Assembly: GCA_932294295.1 (NCBI GenBank)
Contig: OW028584.1
Coordinates: 35,721,969-35,785,968 of the forward strand
Direction of reading: 5' to 3'
Length of the DNA: 64,000 nucleotides
DNA from: Alitta virens
Taxonomy: Eukaryota; Annelida; Polychaeta; Phyllodocida; Nereididae
Shown: positions 44,633 through 54,700 of the stretch, in pieces
How positions within the stretch are numbered: the first letter of the stretch is position 1
Layout of the letters: each line of letters starts with the position of its first letter
Position numbers and translations under genes: made by a program
The notes under the pieces: model-generated
What the model saw: only the letters and a program-made list of their open reading frames with translations
Told to the model about the DNA's origin: nothing
Database searches by the model: none

Positions 44633-45508
44633 CCATTGTTGCCTTTTAAAAAGGTTTAGATATGACAGGTGCCAAAGGCAGATGTAATGATGAGATGGTA
44701 AGGTATGGAACTCGATTTACCCATTTACCCACAAGAGGCAATAGTGTCACGAGAAGTGCTTTTTCTCAGGTACCAGTCTGGGAGTGTGGTTGGTGTTCAG
44801 AATTGGTGTAAATATAGGGTTCATACACTTTACTATAAAAATTCAATTGTTCTTACCCAGAGTTTGATTCTGGCTGGGCTCAGATTATTAATTACTCACT
44901 CTGCTGGGCACCTCAGGATGTGATCTGTCACTTTCCTGATCAATGTCCAGTCAATTATTCCTTGTATTTTCTGACACAAATTACACTGGTTTTAGGTGCA
45001 GGTGTTCCCTATCAGTTGCAGTAACTACACAGATTTCGAACTCTGTTAAGGGTCTTTGCACATATCATCAGCTTACATCTGTCTATACATGCTCTGGGGT
45101 TCTTGTACTCGCTTGCTTGCTTTTGAGGTTTCAGTATATTTCACTTAAGTTACTAAGTATGTAAATCACATGGAGAAACGAAATAGGTGGTTAAGTTTCA
45201 AATATGTATTCTCATGAAAATTCATACAACATGAAATATAGTATGTTTTCACACAATAGTCGGTGTTAAATTCCACCAATACGGGTCTGACTTTAACACA
45301 CTTATATGATCAATAATTGGTCATGGAATTTTAAATACTCAATTTTCTAACATTCAAGCACATAAATCTCATACACAAAAATGGTTGTACGCCCATTAAA
45401 TGGTAGATTCTATGGTAAGAAAGTCACACACTCATCCCTAATAACTAGTCAAACAATGCACAGGTTTAAGCAAATGGTCATGTACTGGCATTTGGTCTCA
45501 GATGCGCA

Positions 45509-45606
45509 TTTATTGGTGATTAACTCTTAGCTATCTTATATACGAGATGCTGATAATAATTTAGACAATGCCACACCTGGTCTCAGGTGTGGATATATAT
45601 ATATAT
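45509..45606 (-). promoter_or_regulatory. Putative LTR core promoter, hairpin and poly(A) signal
   Basis: On the minus strand a TATATATATATA run (45,606-45,593) is followed by a 22-nt hairpin (ccacacct / aggtgtgg stem, 45,592-45,571). About 60 bases later comes AATAAA (45,514-45,509). This spacing would give a short R region, a U3 of about 2.35 kb and a U5 of about 0.75 kb. The same arrangement is in the 5' LTR near 60,858-60,955. Confidence 0.4.
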
Positions 45607-45710
45607 TTAGTAAATTAGATTATGGATACTTGGGAAAATTGGTCTCAGGCATACATAAATTTCATTTCAAAATGGCAAGACAAATACATTAATGTTTCGA
45701 CATACTCTTG

Positions 45711-46325
45711 TGATAAGGTCCTAGTTTCTCACTATCCTCTCATACAAGACTCAAAATTATGACAAGGTCCTAGTTTCGTACTAGCTTCTCATACAAGACT
45801 CAAAATTGTGACAAGGTCCTAGTTTCGCACTAGCTTCTCATACAAGACTCAAAAATATGGCAAGGTCCTAGTTTCACACTAGCTTCTCAAACAAGACTCA
45901 AAAATATGGCAAGGTCCTAGTTTCACACTAGCTTCTCAAACAAGACTCAAAAATATGGCAAGGTCCTAGTTTCTCACTAGCCTCTCAGACAAGACTCAAA
46001 AATATGGCAAGGTCCTAGTTTCTCACTAGCCTCTCAAACAAGACTCAAAAATTTGGCAAGGTCCTAGTTTCTCACTAGCCTCTCAAACAAGACTCAAAAA
46101 TATGGCAAGGTCCTAGTTTCTCACTAGCCTCTCAAATAAGACTCAAAAGTATGGCAAGGTCCTAGTCTCTCACTAGCCTCTCAAATAAGACTCAAAAAAT
46201 ATGGCAAGGTCCTAGTTTCTCACTAGCCTCTCAAACAAGACTCAAAAATATGGCAAGGTCCTAGTTTCTCACTAGCCTCTCAAAATAAGACTCAAAAATA
46301 TGACAAGGTCCTAGTTTCTCACTAG
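45711..46325. repeat. 49-50-bp tandem array in 3' LTR, about 12.5 copies
   Basis: The unit starts ggcaaggtcctagtttctca and continues ctagcctctcaaacaagact. It grades from diverged copies at the low-coordinate end to near-identical ones. The 5' LTR array (61,060-61,674) has the same copy order and the same private variants, apart from one base in copy 7. Confidence 0.95.
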
Positions 46326-47945
46326 CTAAACCTTCTTAAGACACTTTAAAAACAGACTCTTCAACTCAACAATTAATACAATGGCAACTCAGCAAAATGC
46401 ATTACTAATCAGATATATAAATGAAAAAGAAAATACACTCACTTTGTTGAATAACGGATTTTACAGAACACAGTTAGGCTGAGTTCTTGAAGGCTCCTCT
46501 CGACTTGCTAACTGCTTGGTTCAAATTCACCTCAGCTGCTGTGTGTCCACCTGGTTCAGCAATTCCTTAATGGCAACTGGCAACTCACTACTCTGCTTCT
46601 CACTGACTGACTGACTGCTGACCTCTTAGCTCTGGCTTTTGCCTTACTATATACAGTCTGGGTTAAAACTTGTTCTCACATGTGGCTAGCCTGAGGCCTT
46701 TTGGTCACAGTCTCTGGTTGAGCTTAACTCCTCCTCTCCATTCACTGCTTTCTGCATAGCACTTAGTGTTGTCAAGATACACTCATTTACTGGTTAATCT
46801 ATTTCTCAGGTTTTCCTGTACAATCACATCACAACTGGTTTCCAAGTTAATGCCATATGGGTCCCTTTGTACTTGGGGTATTCTGCATATTAATTTCTAG
46901 AGTTTGTCAGTGCCTGCCTGGACATGGTGTTTAATTGCTGCATAGGGGAGGCATGACCTAAGGCCCCTTTGGTATTCTGTTTTAATTGCATGTTCAAATA
47001 GCAATGGCATTTCCTTATCTCTTCAGTGTCATATCTTAATGCTAGTTTCTTTATCTTGCTGTTTCTAGGATTCTCTGGTCATGTCTTATCTACTCCATGA
47101 TTTTAGCTTTTCCATTACTGTAGGTTGCTGTCAATTTTACACATGATTCCACCTGTTATTTAATTACAGTGGTGTGCCACTTATTACTTGCTCACCTAAT
47201 TTCCTTCTTACATTCTTCTAATCATTCCTGCTTGGTTAATTCTATATTCAAAATTCAACCTTGTGTTTCCAGTATTTTTGGAGTGGTCTGTTACTCTTGT
47301 GACATTTCTTAGTTACATGAAGTGATTTTGTACAATATCTCAAGCCTTGCTTACTTGATCCAACAGTTATATTGGTCTGTCTACCTAATTCCTTGACACA
47401 TTATTACATTCATAATTAATACCTTTCACATTGTTTTTGTTTATGAGTTGATGATACAATTTGGACTTTGTGGTGGTATGTCTTCATATAAATCTCTGTT
47501 GACGTTTTGTTGTATGCCTCTGCCAGTAGGTGGTTTTCCTCCAGTGCTGCCCTCTTGTGGGTAGTGGTTGGTTTCATCTTTGGTGTCCTTCATCATTGCT
47601 GTCATTGTACATTTATATAGGCCTGGTTGATTCTATACAATTACCATACACTTTTGCTAGCTATTTCAATTAAAATCATTCATTATATAAACATTATACA
47701 TTCCAAACTGACAAGTATATATATCTTTGTTGTTTGTTTAGTTGTGTGCAACTGCCAGTAGGTGGAGTCCCTTCAGTGCTGCCATCTTGTGGGTAGTGTT
47801 TTTGGGTCATCTTAGGTGTTTCTCATCATTGCTGTCATGGTACATTTATACAGGCCTGGTTGGTTTTATACAATTATCATATACTTCTGCTAGCTGTTTC
47901 AAGTAAAATCATTCATTATATAGGCATTATACATTCTACATGACA

Positions 47946-47966
47946 TCCCCCATACCCCCTAAAAAA
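47946..47966 (-). promoter_or_regulatory. Polypurine tract
   Basis: On the minus strand TTTTTTAGGGGGTATGGGGG-A sits immediately before the 3' LTR's first base. A purine run flush with the LTR is the expected plus-strand primer, here with a single TAT interruption. Confidence 0.8.
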
Positions 47967-48731
47967 TTTTGAGTTTGCTGCCTTTTTGGCAGCAATCCGA
48001 AATTTTCATTAAGGTCTGTGTTAGGTATGGCTCATTAATCACATGTCATCATCACATACCTCAGATCGCCATGGTATTCCTCTTCTAGCTGTGAGGCTGC
48101 GGTGGTTCATGCGGTCTGGGGACTGCTACATCTCCTAAGGGCCGTATGAGTGCCACCGTTGAAGGCGTTCGTCTTTCCATGATTGTTTGGCAGGTTGCCG
48201 TCATGTCCGAACGTGCGCTTCGTAGTACCAAAAGCGCTCACTAGGGTCGCCGATCGGCCTATCCCTGACCCCTCGACCTGAGTGCTTTATTGGGATCACC
48301 AGAGGTCAATAATTATGTGGTTACAGGCTGTGAATTGCCGTTATTGCTGATGCTATCTGTGCTAGTGTGACATGAGGTTAATGGCCATTTAAGCAAGATT
48401 GTTTATGTCAGATTTTGAGACCTACTTGCAAAATGTTTTATCTTTTAATCTCAAAACTTGGGTTGTTCCATTTTCTTAGAGTTGGGATGTGAGATGTCAG
48501 TTAACCTGCTAGTATGCCCATTCTAAAACAAATATTTGCCTTAAGCCAAAAAACAAAAATGTCATTTTCACATACATACATAGATAACAATTTGTGACTA
48601 TATTTGTCTGGGATGAGTGTGTTTCATTTTTCTTACCATACCCTGACTCCCCCCATTAAATATTTTGGAACTAACGCCCTGTCGTCTGACAAGATAACAG
48701 AGCGTCACTTCTCCTCGACATTGCTGTTAAC
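47967..48731. other. Unassigned part of the extra block, upstream of the Ly6-type gene
   Basis: GC-richer than the surroundings at 48,060-48,300. A short minus frame (48,298-48,200, PIKHSGRGVRDRPIGDPSER) looks coding-like but is only about 35 codons. The plus-strand 600 bp before 48,732 would hold the Ly6 gene's promoter; I see no clear TATA box close to it. Confidence 0.3.
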
Positions 48732-48789
48732 ATGGCTGTGTTTTTCGTTATTTCCGTTGCTTTGTTTGCTTGGCTCCACATAGTACATG
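48732..48789 (+). CDS. Ly6-type gene exon 1 (signal peptide)
   Basis: ATG in a fair context (taacATGG), 19 codons plus one base, donor CATG|GTAAGT. It encodes a hydrophobic signal peptide. Confidence 0.8.
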
Positions 48790-50344
48790 GTAAGTTTTTA
48801 CTTTCTATTTTTGAAAAGGGTTTTTTTTTTTTTTCAACTGTGACTGTCAATATATGTAATTTTGAAAAGCTCATGTTTGTTTAATTGGTTGTGCTGTAAT
48901 TCACACAAATGAGTGGTTCATTATTGGGGGTTAAAAGTCTTAAAATTTTGGTGGCCTGGCATCGTTTTTTGTAGAAAAAATCGATCTCACTGCCTTATTG
49001 ACTTTATCTATTGTTGTCGTCCTGAAATATAAAATTCATATTAGTTTACATGTGGTTTGAGGTTGTCCTTGCTCATTTATAGGTTACTCCTGCGTTGCTG
49101 ATGACGTGACTGGCAGTTGCGATGTTCCTGGTGATGGCGTGTGTTACGTAAGTTAGTTTATACTGGGGGTAAAAAAAAATCATAACTCTGGCTCAGGTAT
49201 TGGGTTTTTCATAAAAATTGGTCATATTGCTCATTTATTCACGTTTAGACATGTTATTATTTGTTAGTAACTACTGGTTGGCGTGGTTTCCTACCAGTCT
49301 GGGTTAATTAATGCCTCGCGTAACTGGTCAGCGCAAAGTTCAATTAGTTGACGAGCATTGCTGTTGCTCACCCTATCCAGTAAAGGCATAGGGTCATTCG
49401 AGTTCTCATCAATGGCGTATAAAAAATGTCGGCACATCATCCATAGGTAAATTATCGCGTTGGACGCCGTGTATTCATTGTCAGGTATTACCTCGAGTAT
49501 GTACTCTTTATGGGTGACTATGTCGCTCCATGGACACGATGTCGACGCCATGGGGATGTCCTCATAGGGGTGACGGATTTTATACACTTCTTCGCAGAAT
49601 AGTTTAAAGAAGTAACATATGTCGGCCCTATCTATGGCTAGGCCCTAATTTCCGACATCAGTATCGTTTACCTGAGCCATCAGGTTATTTTTAAGCTATT
49701 GGGTTTGACTGTCCTCCTTGTATGATCGTCACTAGTCTGAAATTTATAAAGCACTTTCATTTGTTAAGGGTAATGAGCACACACAATTTTATGTTTATAT
49801 TAAATTTTAGTGGTATTTTCATATTCCATTTATCTTTTTTTTTCTTTTTAGTCTGCAACGTTATCAACCGTGCGCGGGTCTTACACTTATAAGGGTTGCG
49901 CCGCCAGGTGCCCTTATATAAAAGGCATTAGGGTTACGTGTTGCTCACAGTCACTTTGTAATAGAGCAACCCTCAAGATGCCTGGACGTATGACCATGGG
50001 ATCCCTCGTCTGTTTTGCCATTATTTTCGCTGGTAATTATCAAGCATGGCTGGCTGCCTTCCTTGGTTTAACCTTATGGGTACTGCCGTATCACTTGGCT
50101 GATTGGGAAGTCCATTTATTCAACCGGCTGTACGTGGTTCGAGTCCAGTTGCCGAGGCCGGATCATCAGCTCCCCAGGGATGCTGAGCAGTAAGTGGTTT
50201 TTGATATGTGGCCTCGCCTACCTTCGAGTTTTGTTACTGTTTGATTATTGCTGTAAAACCGTTGCACCATATGTATGATTTTGCTGTCTTCGGGCTCTTT
50301 TTAATTACTTCCACTCTTATTTCAGAAGAGTTGAGTTGGAGTGA
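48732..50344 (+). CDS. Ly6/uPAR three-finger protein, 4 exons, antisense cargo of the retrotransposon
   Basis: Exons read on the plus strand: 48,732-48,789, 49,083-49,147, 49,852-50,189, 50,326-50,344. All introns are GT-AG, phases close, and the product is 159 aa. Exon 1 is a signal peptide (MAVFFVISVALFAWLHIV). Exon 2 and the start of exon 3 hold the three-finger domain with eight cysteines. It begins YSCVADD, passes GSCDVPGDGVCY and KGCAARC, and closes with the family signature CCSQSLCN. Ly6/uPAR proteins are usually GPI-anchored or secreted cell-surface ligands or regulators. Here two hydrophobic stretches (MGSLVCFAIIFAG; WLAAFLGLTLWVLPYHL) are followed by a 40-residue hydrophilic tail, so a membrane-spanning form is likelier than a GPI anchor. 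If the last intron is kept, translation ends at 50,193 instead. It lies wholly between pol and the 3' LTR, opposite to them. Confidence 0.8.
49083..49147 (+). CDS. Ly6-type gene exon 2
   Basis: Acceptor gctcatttatag, donor TAC|GTAAGT, 65 nt. It holds the first three cysteines of the three-finger domain (YSC, GSC, GVC). Phase 1 in, phase 0 out, the usual Ly6 exon split within the domain. Confidence 0.8.
49291..49643 (-). other. Coding-like sense-strand segment inside intron 2 of the Ly6-type gene
   Basis: About 117 codons open on the minus strand, from just after a TAG at 49,646 to a TAA at 49,291. Composition is protein-like (YEDIPMASTSCPWSDIVTHK, YLWMMCRHFLYAIDEN, ARQLIELCADQLREALI). There is no ATG at its start. 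It could be an exon or remnant of a retroelement accessory gene. Family unknown. Confidence 0.35.
49852..50189 (+). CDS. Ly6-type gene exon 3
   Basis: Acceptor tttttttctttttag, donor GCA|GTAAGT. It holds the remaining five cysteines (KGC, ARC, TCC, LCN) and the hydrophobic segments. The strong pyrimidine tract supports splicing on this strand. Confidence 0.8.
50326..50344 (+). CDS. Ly6-type gene exon 4 (tentative)
   Basis: Acceptor ccactcttatttcag. Adds six codons and a TGA. If this intron is not removed, the frame ends four bases past exon 3 at a TAA, so the choice hardly alters the protein. Confidence 0.5.
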
Positions 50345-51009
50345 CCATTTTTACCAAAATGACAGGCCATCTTGGATCGCCATCATTCATTACGACGACT
50401 CGCCTGCCCCCCATCGATGCAACTCGGATATTTCCTAATTTGACCACCGGACGGGTACATCATACATAACAACGCGGCTTGATTGACTAATCTTGGGATT
50501 CGGAAATGGTTGGATAGTCTTTTTAATCTAGTTTTAGCTCAGTTATCATCGTATTCAAGAGGCAGCCAAGGCTGATCATTTCATTTCGTCCGCCCTTCAG
50601 ATCATCATCTCGCCATGAGTGCCTAAATGATGACTTTTTGTTTTTGTATAAACTTGATACTGTCTATTGGCTCCCTTTCAGGGTAACTTATAATGTTATT
50701 TACATGATCACCAGTATTGTGATAGTCAACTCCGATATCGTGACTGTTTGCGCCGCCTAGCGGCCAGGGTAGGGTTTTGGTTCAAAACCCCCCCCCCCTA
50801 TATTATTATGTAACTCTAGGCTAGGCTGCTAACACCTGTTTATATGGGTCAGATGTACTCGCTGTATACAAGTATCTTTGACAGTTAGTCTAAAATTTAT
50901 TGTTTAATATACCATGAAATACTGTTATGTGTCTTATTGTAAAACTATACATTTGCTAATTTCTACCACCACCATCAATTGTTCACGCTCTACCACAAAC
51001 TAAACATAA
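50345..51009. other. Noncoding part of the extra block
   Basis: No coding region supported on either strand. Contains a 9-C run at 50,790-50,798. It would include the 3'UTR of the Ly6-type gene, but I see no AATAAA on the plus strand here. Confidence 0.35.
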
Positions 51010-51637
51010 TCACGTTACTAAATGTATATTTAGGGGTGCTCTGAGCAGGAGATACTCCAATAGCCTGCATCCGCCCATCATATATCTGTTTATATACACA
51101 AGCGAGCGCGCATCAAGATCGAATGATCTTACATTACATGGGTTGTGAAACAATGGTTGTTTAATTTCCCTGGTTAATGGTGCGATCAGTGTGATCCACG
51201 GTATCTGGTTAAAGCGCCCCATGTTATTGATTTTTACTTGGCTAGTTTTCACCGCTATTTGTTTCAGACATGATATCACTGCAAGTGGCACTGTGATCAA
51301 GTCATTGACAAACAGCCCTGTAAGATACTCCAGCTTAGTTTCAATAGTGCGCGTTATTTTTAAACTACTTATTTCATGCCAATTCAAGAAAATTGCGTTG
51401 ACCTTGGCGTATCTCTCTATTATCTTGCTCAGTGACACGCTTGTGTTGGACGACTTTATAGATAGATTTAAATGCGTGACTTTACCTTCATAGTTTGGCT
51501 CACCCGGTTGAAGTGGGTAGACTTCAGTGAGCAGCCCTAAAGGTAGGGGAAGCTAAATCCTCAGGGTTGCAGTGTAATATATTTGCTAATGACTGGGTTA
51601 ATCCTACCAAAATGCTTGCGATTAACAATTTCGCCAT
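51010..51637 (-). pseudogene. env-position ORF remnant, frameshifted
   Basis: Immediately downstream of pol on the element's own strand, where envelope genes of errantivirus-like elements sit. An ATG at 51,637 opens a frame with a hydrophobic signal-peptide-like start (MAKLLIASILVGLTQSLA) and a cysteine soon after. That frame stops at about 51,525. From about 51,550 a different frame runs for about 180 codons to 51,010, with N-glycosylation-type sites (NLS, NTS) and alternating amphipathic stretches. The two overlap, consistent with a single indel. No fusion peptide, furin site or transmembrane anchor is evident, so even as one protein it would be partial. A splice acceptor-like AG preceded by pyrimidines at about 51,540 is an alternative explanation. 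Similarity to any named envelope family is not established. Confidence 0.4.
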
Positions 51638-51786
51638 CACTTATTTCTGTAAATTATCTTATTCCCACTCTGTCCCTTCTGCTTTCTCCAGCATGGCTGA
51701 CTCACTCTATATATTAGTCAGGCGTGTTTCCATTTACAGTATCGATCCTATCTAAATTCCCTTCACCCTTTATCTAATTACATTAA

Positions 51787-54700
51787 TCATTTGGCCTCGA
51801 CCGCCTCATCTACTAAATGAGGTTCTACTGTCAATGTCTCATTGTCTAGGTCCCAAGGGACATCGTCTGGCGCCTCGGGGGCTGGGATTGCGCTTGCCCT
51901 TGGCAATTTGTCAGGCTCTCTGATGCGCAGTCCTTCTGCCAGCTCCTGCAGTGGTCCCAATTGGGCGGCTATCTCTTCTTGTGTATTGTTTGGGAGTCGC
52001 TCTATGAACACTAGTAGCTGCCAAATTGTATCTGCAAAGTTTTCCCTTACTCTTATTTTGGCTACTCTAGTCCTCCTAATGTGAATAGGCTGAGTAATTA
52101 GTTCGTTTTTCAATGTACTTATCACCACAAACTGGTCTGGTAGAACCTTTGTACATACAAAAGGACCTATATAGTAGAAGGAAATTTTTCTGCTTAGGAA
52201 CAGTTTCGACTTATATTGCGGCGCCCAAATATAGCAGAATTGACCTTCCGATATATTGGCTGTTTTAGCAGACCTGTTCCTCATTCTGCGAGCACTCATT
52301 TTCCTTTGGCTGCTCTTGTGGCTGTTTACTGCCTCTCGCAGTTCATCCATTCTTTTATGGACCATCTTTAAATAGTCATCATAGCCACTAGGTACGTCGA
52401 CCATGGGTTGTATGTCAATGTCACTTAGGTCCGATCTGTAATTATGTTTGCGGCCAAAGAATAGCTCAAATGGGGTGATCCCATCTGATGTGGTCATATT
52501 ATTTGTTGCCCATACAGCAAAGTATACACCATTGACCCAGTACTGTTCCTTGTCCTCGGCCGTAAGGGTCACCAATCTCTGCTGAATTGATCCAATTGCC
52601 CTCTCAGCAAATGAGAAAAAGTGGCAAAAATTTGGTACAAACCTCAACTTTATCTCTAGTAGTTTACATGCTGCTTCAAATTGTTTACCACTCATGCTAC
52701 CATCTTGATCTGCCACCAGGATTTTAGGTGATCCCACGGCAGCTACGTAGCGCAAAATCACATTCAGTATCTCACTGCTGGTTCTCTGCTTTATTGGCTC
52801 AGCCATTACATAATGTGAAAAATCGTCCGCTAGGACCACTATGTATTTGTGGCCGTCGGCCGCTGTAGGCATGTATTTTAAGTCTATGTATACAATGTCC
52901 GTCGGCGCATGGCTCTCTAATGTTGGGCTTTCTGAAAAGTCAAACCCCACGCAGTCCCCAGGTCCTGGTGACTTCTGGATACAAATAGGGCAATTCCCTA
53001 CCACATCCTTAATCGTTTGGTACAATCTGGTGCCAAACACTTGAGTCCTCAACATTGTATACAAACGCTGCATCCCTATGTGATGGCTTTTAGGATCGAG
53101 GTGTGACCTCGTGACCACTTTGAAGGTGTCTTGCTCATCCAAGACTGGCCTAACTAACAGGTTTTCTTCGTCTTTTTCTGAAATGTGTACCAAGACATCA
53201 TGAACAAGAGCGAATGATTCGCACATTGCGAGCACCTTTTTACTACACCTTTGCTCTGAGGGCAGTGAGCCATTTTGTAGGAAGTTGTATAGCCCCCCGT
53301 AGGTTACAGATAATTTCTGGTTTCTCACCAAGTCGCTTTTTGACAGTGGTAGGAGTAGACCATGATCGCATGCTTGTGAGATTCTATCAAAATACTCATC
53401 TATGTTAGACTGGCTAGGAATGTGTTTTATCTTTATCTCGCTCCTTACAATATCTGACCACACAAATTTCCCCGGCCTGATCTCATCTTCAGGGATCTTT
53501 GTTATGTCATCTAATGTAATGATAAATCTTCCTGCATCGTCCATGTGTACCAGTGGCTCTCCTTGCGGCCAGTATGGATTACTTGTCCCTTCTCGGTTGT
53601 TGCTGCCCTCTGGTGCATTTTCAGGTGGGTTCTGCTCTGCCCCCTTGGTATGTTCATTGATTGTAGTGTTTGCCTCTGGCGTCGGCTCCTCGTCCAGTTC
53701 TTCCAAAAGTGAATCCTGACTCATCGCGCCCTCATTTTCAATTTCTTCTTCCTCTGTATTAGCCACGCCATCTTGGTCATCTGGTGGCTCATTGTCTGGT
53801 AACCCTTCTTCCTGGAACCTGGCTGGCTTCTGCAGTTTGCTTCTCTGCCTCAGGCTATACCTTGTTGGAGCTTGGCCATTACCATGGCTTTCAAACAACC
53901 CGCCTATGAGGGAGTGTCCTTCCCGCCATAAGTTCTCCCATATGTCATCTTCCCTTGGCAAGGGGACTGTCTGATCTGCCTCTGACTCATGAGGAACTGC
54001 TTCTCTTGACAGAAAGTCTGCGCTATCTATCAGGGATTTTCCAGACCTGTGTTCAATTTTAAAGTCAAATGGAGACAATCTTTCCACTCTCAGGCCTTGG
54101 TCTTCTATCACATAATTAAAACCTAATATTGTTGTTCTTTTGGCTGACCACTGTGTCTTCTTGAGGTTCAACTTTAGTCCTCTCTCTTCAATGCGGCCAA
54201 GCACTTCGTCCAGGGTAGCAAGGTGTTCCTCGAATGTCTCTGTAAATACGTACACATCATCTGCATAGAACGCCACATTGTCGCCCCACCTGAGTCCTTG
54301 GAGTACTTGGGCCAAGGCCTCACTCCATAGAGATAATGAAGCTTTGGCGCCCATGGCGACTCGTGATAGGCGGAAGCTTTGGGACAATGAATAGAAAGAC
54401 AGCCCATATAATTGTTTGCTTCTTTCGTCCAGTTCAATTGAGTAGAACGCCTGGGATATGTCCAGCGCTGTAATATACTTTACGTTCCCCAGACAAGCTA
54501 GTTTGGTGTGGAGCTCAGGTTTGGTAAGCAGGGGGTGGTGTTTTGATGAGGACATTGAGTTAATTGTACGCCCATCCAAAATAAGCCTTACTTTGGTGGT
54601 ACCTGGTTTTTCTCTCACAAATACTGGTGAGTAGCAGATAGCTTTTCCTTGCTCCACTATATTATGCAACATCAGCTTCCTGACTTCGCTGTTCATTGCT

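Larger units (their letters stand above)
44745..47945 (-). repeat. 3' LTR, 3,201 bp
   Basis: Near-identical to 60,094-63,295. By eye I count about five substitutions and one 1-bp indel over the whole length. Inside are a 49-bp tandem array (45,711-46,325) and a diverged 234-bp tandem duplication at the U3 end (47,509-47,742 and 47,743-47,940). Short frames inside are identical in both LTRs and not credible genes. Confidence 0.97.

Noticed and set aside
44379..44649. Three overlapping frames with long CLSV-type repeats
   Set aside because: They are translations of the (CTGT)n microsatellite, open in several frames only because the period of four lacks stops.
44943..45164. 73-residue LTR protein, present twice (also 60,292-60,513)
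   Set aside because: Identical only because the LTRs are identical; no domain, no start context; not credible as a gene.
45711..46325. CRISPR array
   Set aside because: 49-bp units without spacers, inside an LTR and duplicated in the other LTR.
49870..50193. Exon 3 of the Ly6-type gene read alone as a 107-residue protein
   Set aside because: It begins at a non-ATG codon and would lack the first three cysteines and the signal peptide; the spliced reading explains the sequence better.
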